Of a stretch of 64,000 bases of DNA, positions 63,711 to 64,000 are shown piece after piece (position 1 is the first letter of the stretch; every line of letters begins with the position of its first letter). The notes below the pieces were generated by a model. The model was not told the origin of the DNA and searched no databases. It was given only the letters and a program-made list of their open reading frames with translations. This DNA comes from Thermaurantimonas aggregans (GTDB lineage Bacteria; Bacteroidota; Bacteroidia; Flavobacteriales; Schleiferiaceae). The stretch covers positions 85,875 through 149,874 of the forward strand of contig NZ_BHZE01000004.1 in assembly GCF_003851885.1 (NCBI RefSeq), in the 5' to 3' direction. The position numbers and the translations under genes are program-made.

Positions 63711-63718
63711 ATTTTTGC
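63711..63718 (+). promoter_or_regulatory. -7 box of tRNA-Leu
   Basis: TATTTTTG matches TAnnTTTG and lies 14 bases before the tRNA 5' end. Confidence 0.5.
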
Positions 63719-63732
63719 AACCCGATTTTGAT

Positions 63733-63814
63733 GCCTGAGTGGCGGAACTGGTAGACGCGCACGACTCAAAATCGTGTACCGCAAGGTGTGCCGGTTCGAT
63801 TCCGGCCTCAGGTA
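63733..63814 (+). tRNA. tRNA-Leu(CAA)
   Basis: An 82-base type II tRNA with acceptor stem GCCTGAG/CTCAGGT and discriminator A. The anticodon stem CACGA/TCGTG has loop CTCAAAA, giving anticodon CAA (reads UUG). It has a long variable arm (TACCGCAAGGTGT) and T-arm GGTTCGATTCC. No CCA encoded. Confidence 0.95.
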
Positions 63815-63826
63815 CTGTACAGAAGA

Positions 63827-63857
63827 AGCTGTCCTAAAAGAGGGCAGCTTTTTTTTA
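63827..63857 (+). terminator. Rho-independent terminator of tRNA-Leu
   Basis: AGCTGTCC and GGGCAGCT form an 8-bp stem (one G-T pair) with a 7-base loop, followed by a run of T residues, 12 bases after the tRNA. Confidence 0.9.
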
Positions 63858-64000
63858 TCAGTTTTTAAATGGTATTTAATGTTACAAAAAATGAATTAGA
63901 CTTAAAGCAGGTTTTTGGTAGTGATATTTCAAAAAATTGATTTTTGAAGTGATTTTTTAAAGTCAAAAGCAACTTTTTTAGGGCCAATGATGCTTTTGCA

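Noticed and set aside
63629..63784. 52-codon N-terminal extension of the T9SS gene at 62912
   Set aside because: It would run antisense through tRNA-Leu and its promoter, and a complete signal peptide starts at the ATG at 63626-63628.
1..64000. Insertion sequence, prophage or integrative element
   Set aside because: No transposase, integrase, phage structural gene or flanking repeat pair was recognised. The GC-rich element at 3515-3715 is the only clearly foreign-looking stretch.

Overview
The window is chromosomal DNA of a member of the Bacteroidota, probably an aerobic, aquatic one. Several independent signs agree. Two exported proteins end in type IX secretion (T9SS) sorting domains. Promoter -7 boxes of the TAnnTTTG type lie in front of several genes and tRNAs. 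Rho carries the long low-complexity insert usual in the phylum. An alternative complex III (ActABCDEF) is fused in one operon to a cytochrome c oxidase. There is a green-type proteorhodopsin, and DUF4293, DUF6588-like and Bacteroidota-type Crp/Fnr proteins are present. I cannot fix the class or genus from sequence alone.

Layout, left to right. 1-3.5 kb (minus strand): the 5' part of an exported Bacteroidota protein overlapping the end of dnaB, then dnaB and tatC. 3.5-4.2 kb: a GC-rich hairpin-rich element and a cluster of three tRNA-Pro genes carrying GGG, TGG and CGG anticodons, with a recognisable promoter and terminator. 4.5-6.2 kb: an outer-membrane protein and a YdeI/DUF1801-type protein. 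6.25-14.7 kb (minus): a tightly packed four-gene run of large exported proteins (IPT/Big2 protein, a 1020-residue beta-rich protein, an Fn3-type protein, a barrel-like protein) that I cannot assign to any known system; this is the main candidate for something undescribed. 15.2-18.6 kb: a thioredoxin-TPR protein, a 23-bp tandem duplication, the proteorhodopsin with a 12-bp inverted repeat directly before its start codon, an outer-membrane protein and a lipoprotein. 18.7-24.2 kb: rho, DUF4293, sua5/tsaC, a T9SS cargo protein and peptidase E.

24.2-34 kb: a CcoI/FixI-type copper ATPase divergent from an Fnr-type regulator. The regulator is followed by an AlkB-type non-heme diiron hydroxylase overlapping a hotdog thioesterase. 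After these come a lipoprotein-cmk pair, an acyl-CoA-binding protein, a DivIC/FtsB-like protein, a stand-alone 2-oxoacid:ferredoxin oxidoreductase beta subunit, and a di-heme cytochrome c peroxidase next to a lipoprotein azurin. 34-44 kb: acnA, dps, mutS, a TrmH-type methyltransferase and a FAD/Fe-S dehydrogenase. 44.2-55.3 kb (minus): actABCDEF-coxB-coxA. 55.4-64 kb: a dicarboxylate transporter, pcm, a P2-type cation ATPase, an AtoE-type transporter, a TlpA-like protein, a second T9SS cargo protein and tRNA-Leu(CAA).

How it fits together: the window is rich in respiratory and energy genes. Quinol electrons go through ActABCDEF to the aa3-type oxidase, and the proteorhodopsin can add light-driven proton motive force. 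Azurin plus cytochrome c peroxidase form a likely peroxide-reducing branch, and Dps adds iron/peroxide defence. AlkB, the thioesterase, the acyl-CoA-binding protein and the AtoE transporter hint at lipid or alkane use. TatC is relevant to ActB, which carries a twin-arginine signal. Starts were corrected for a number of genes where the longest frame ran into a terminator, a tRNA or an upstream gene.
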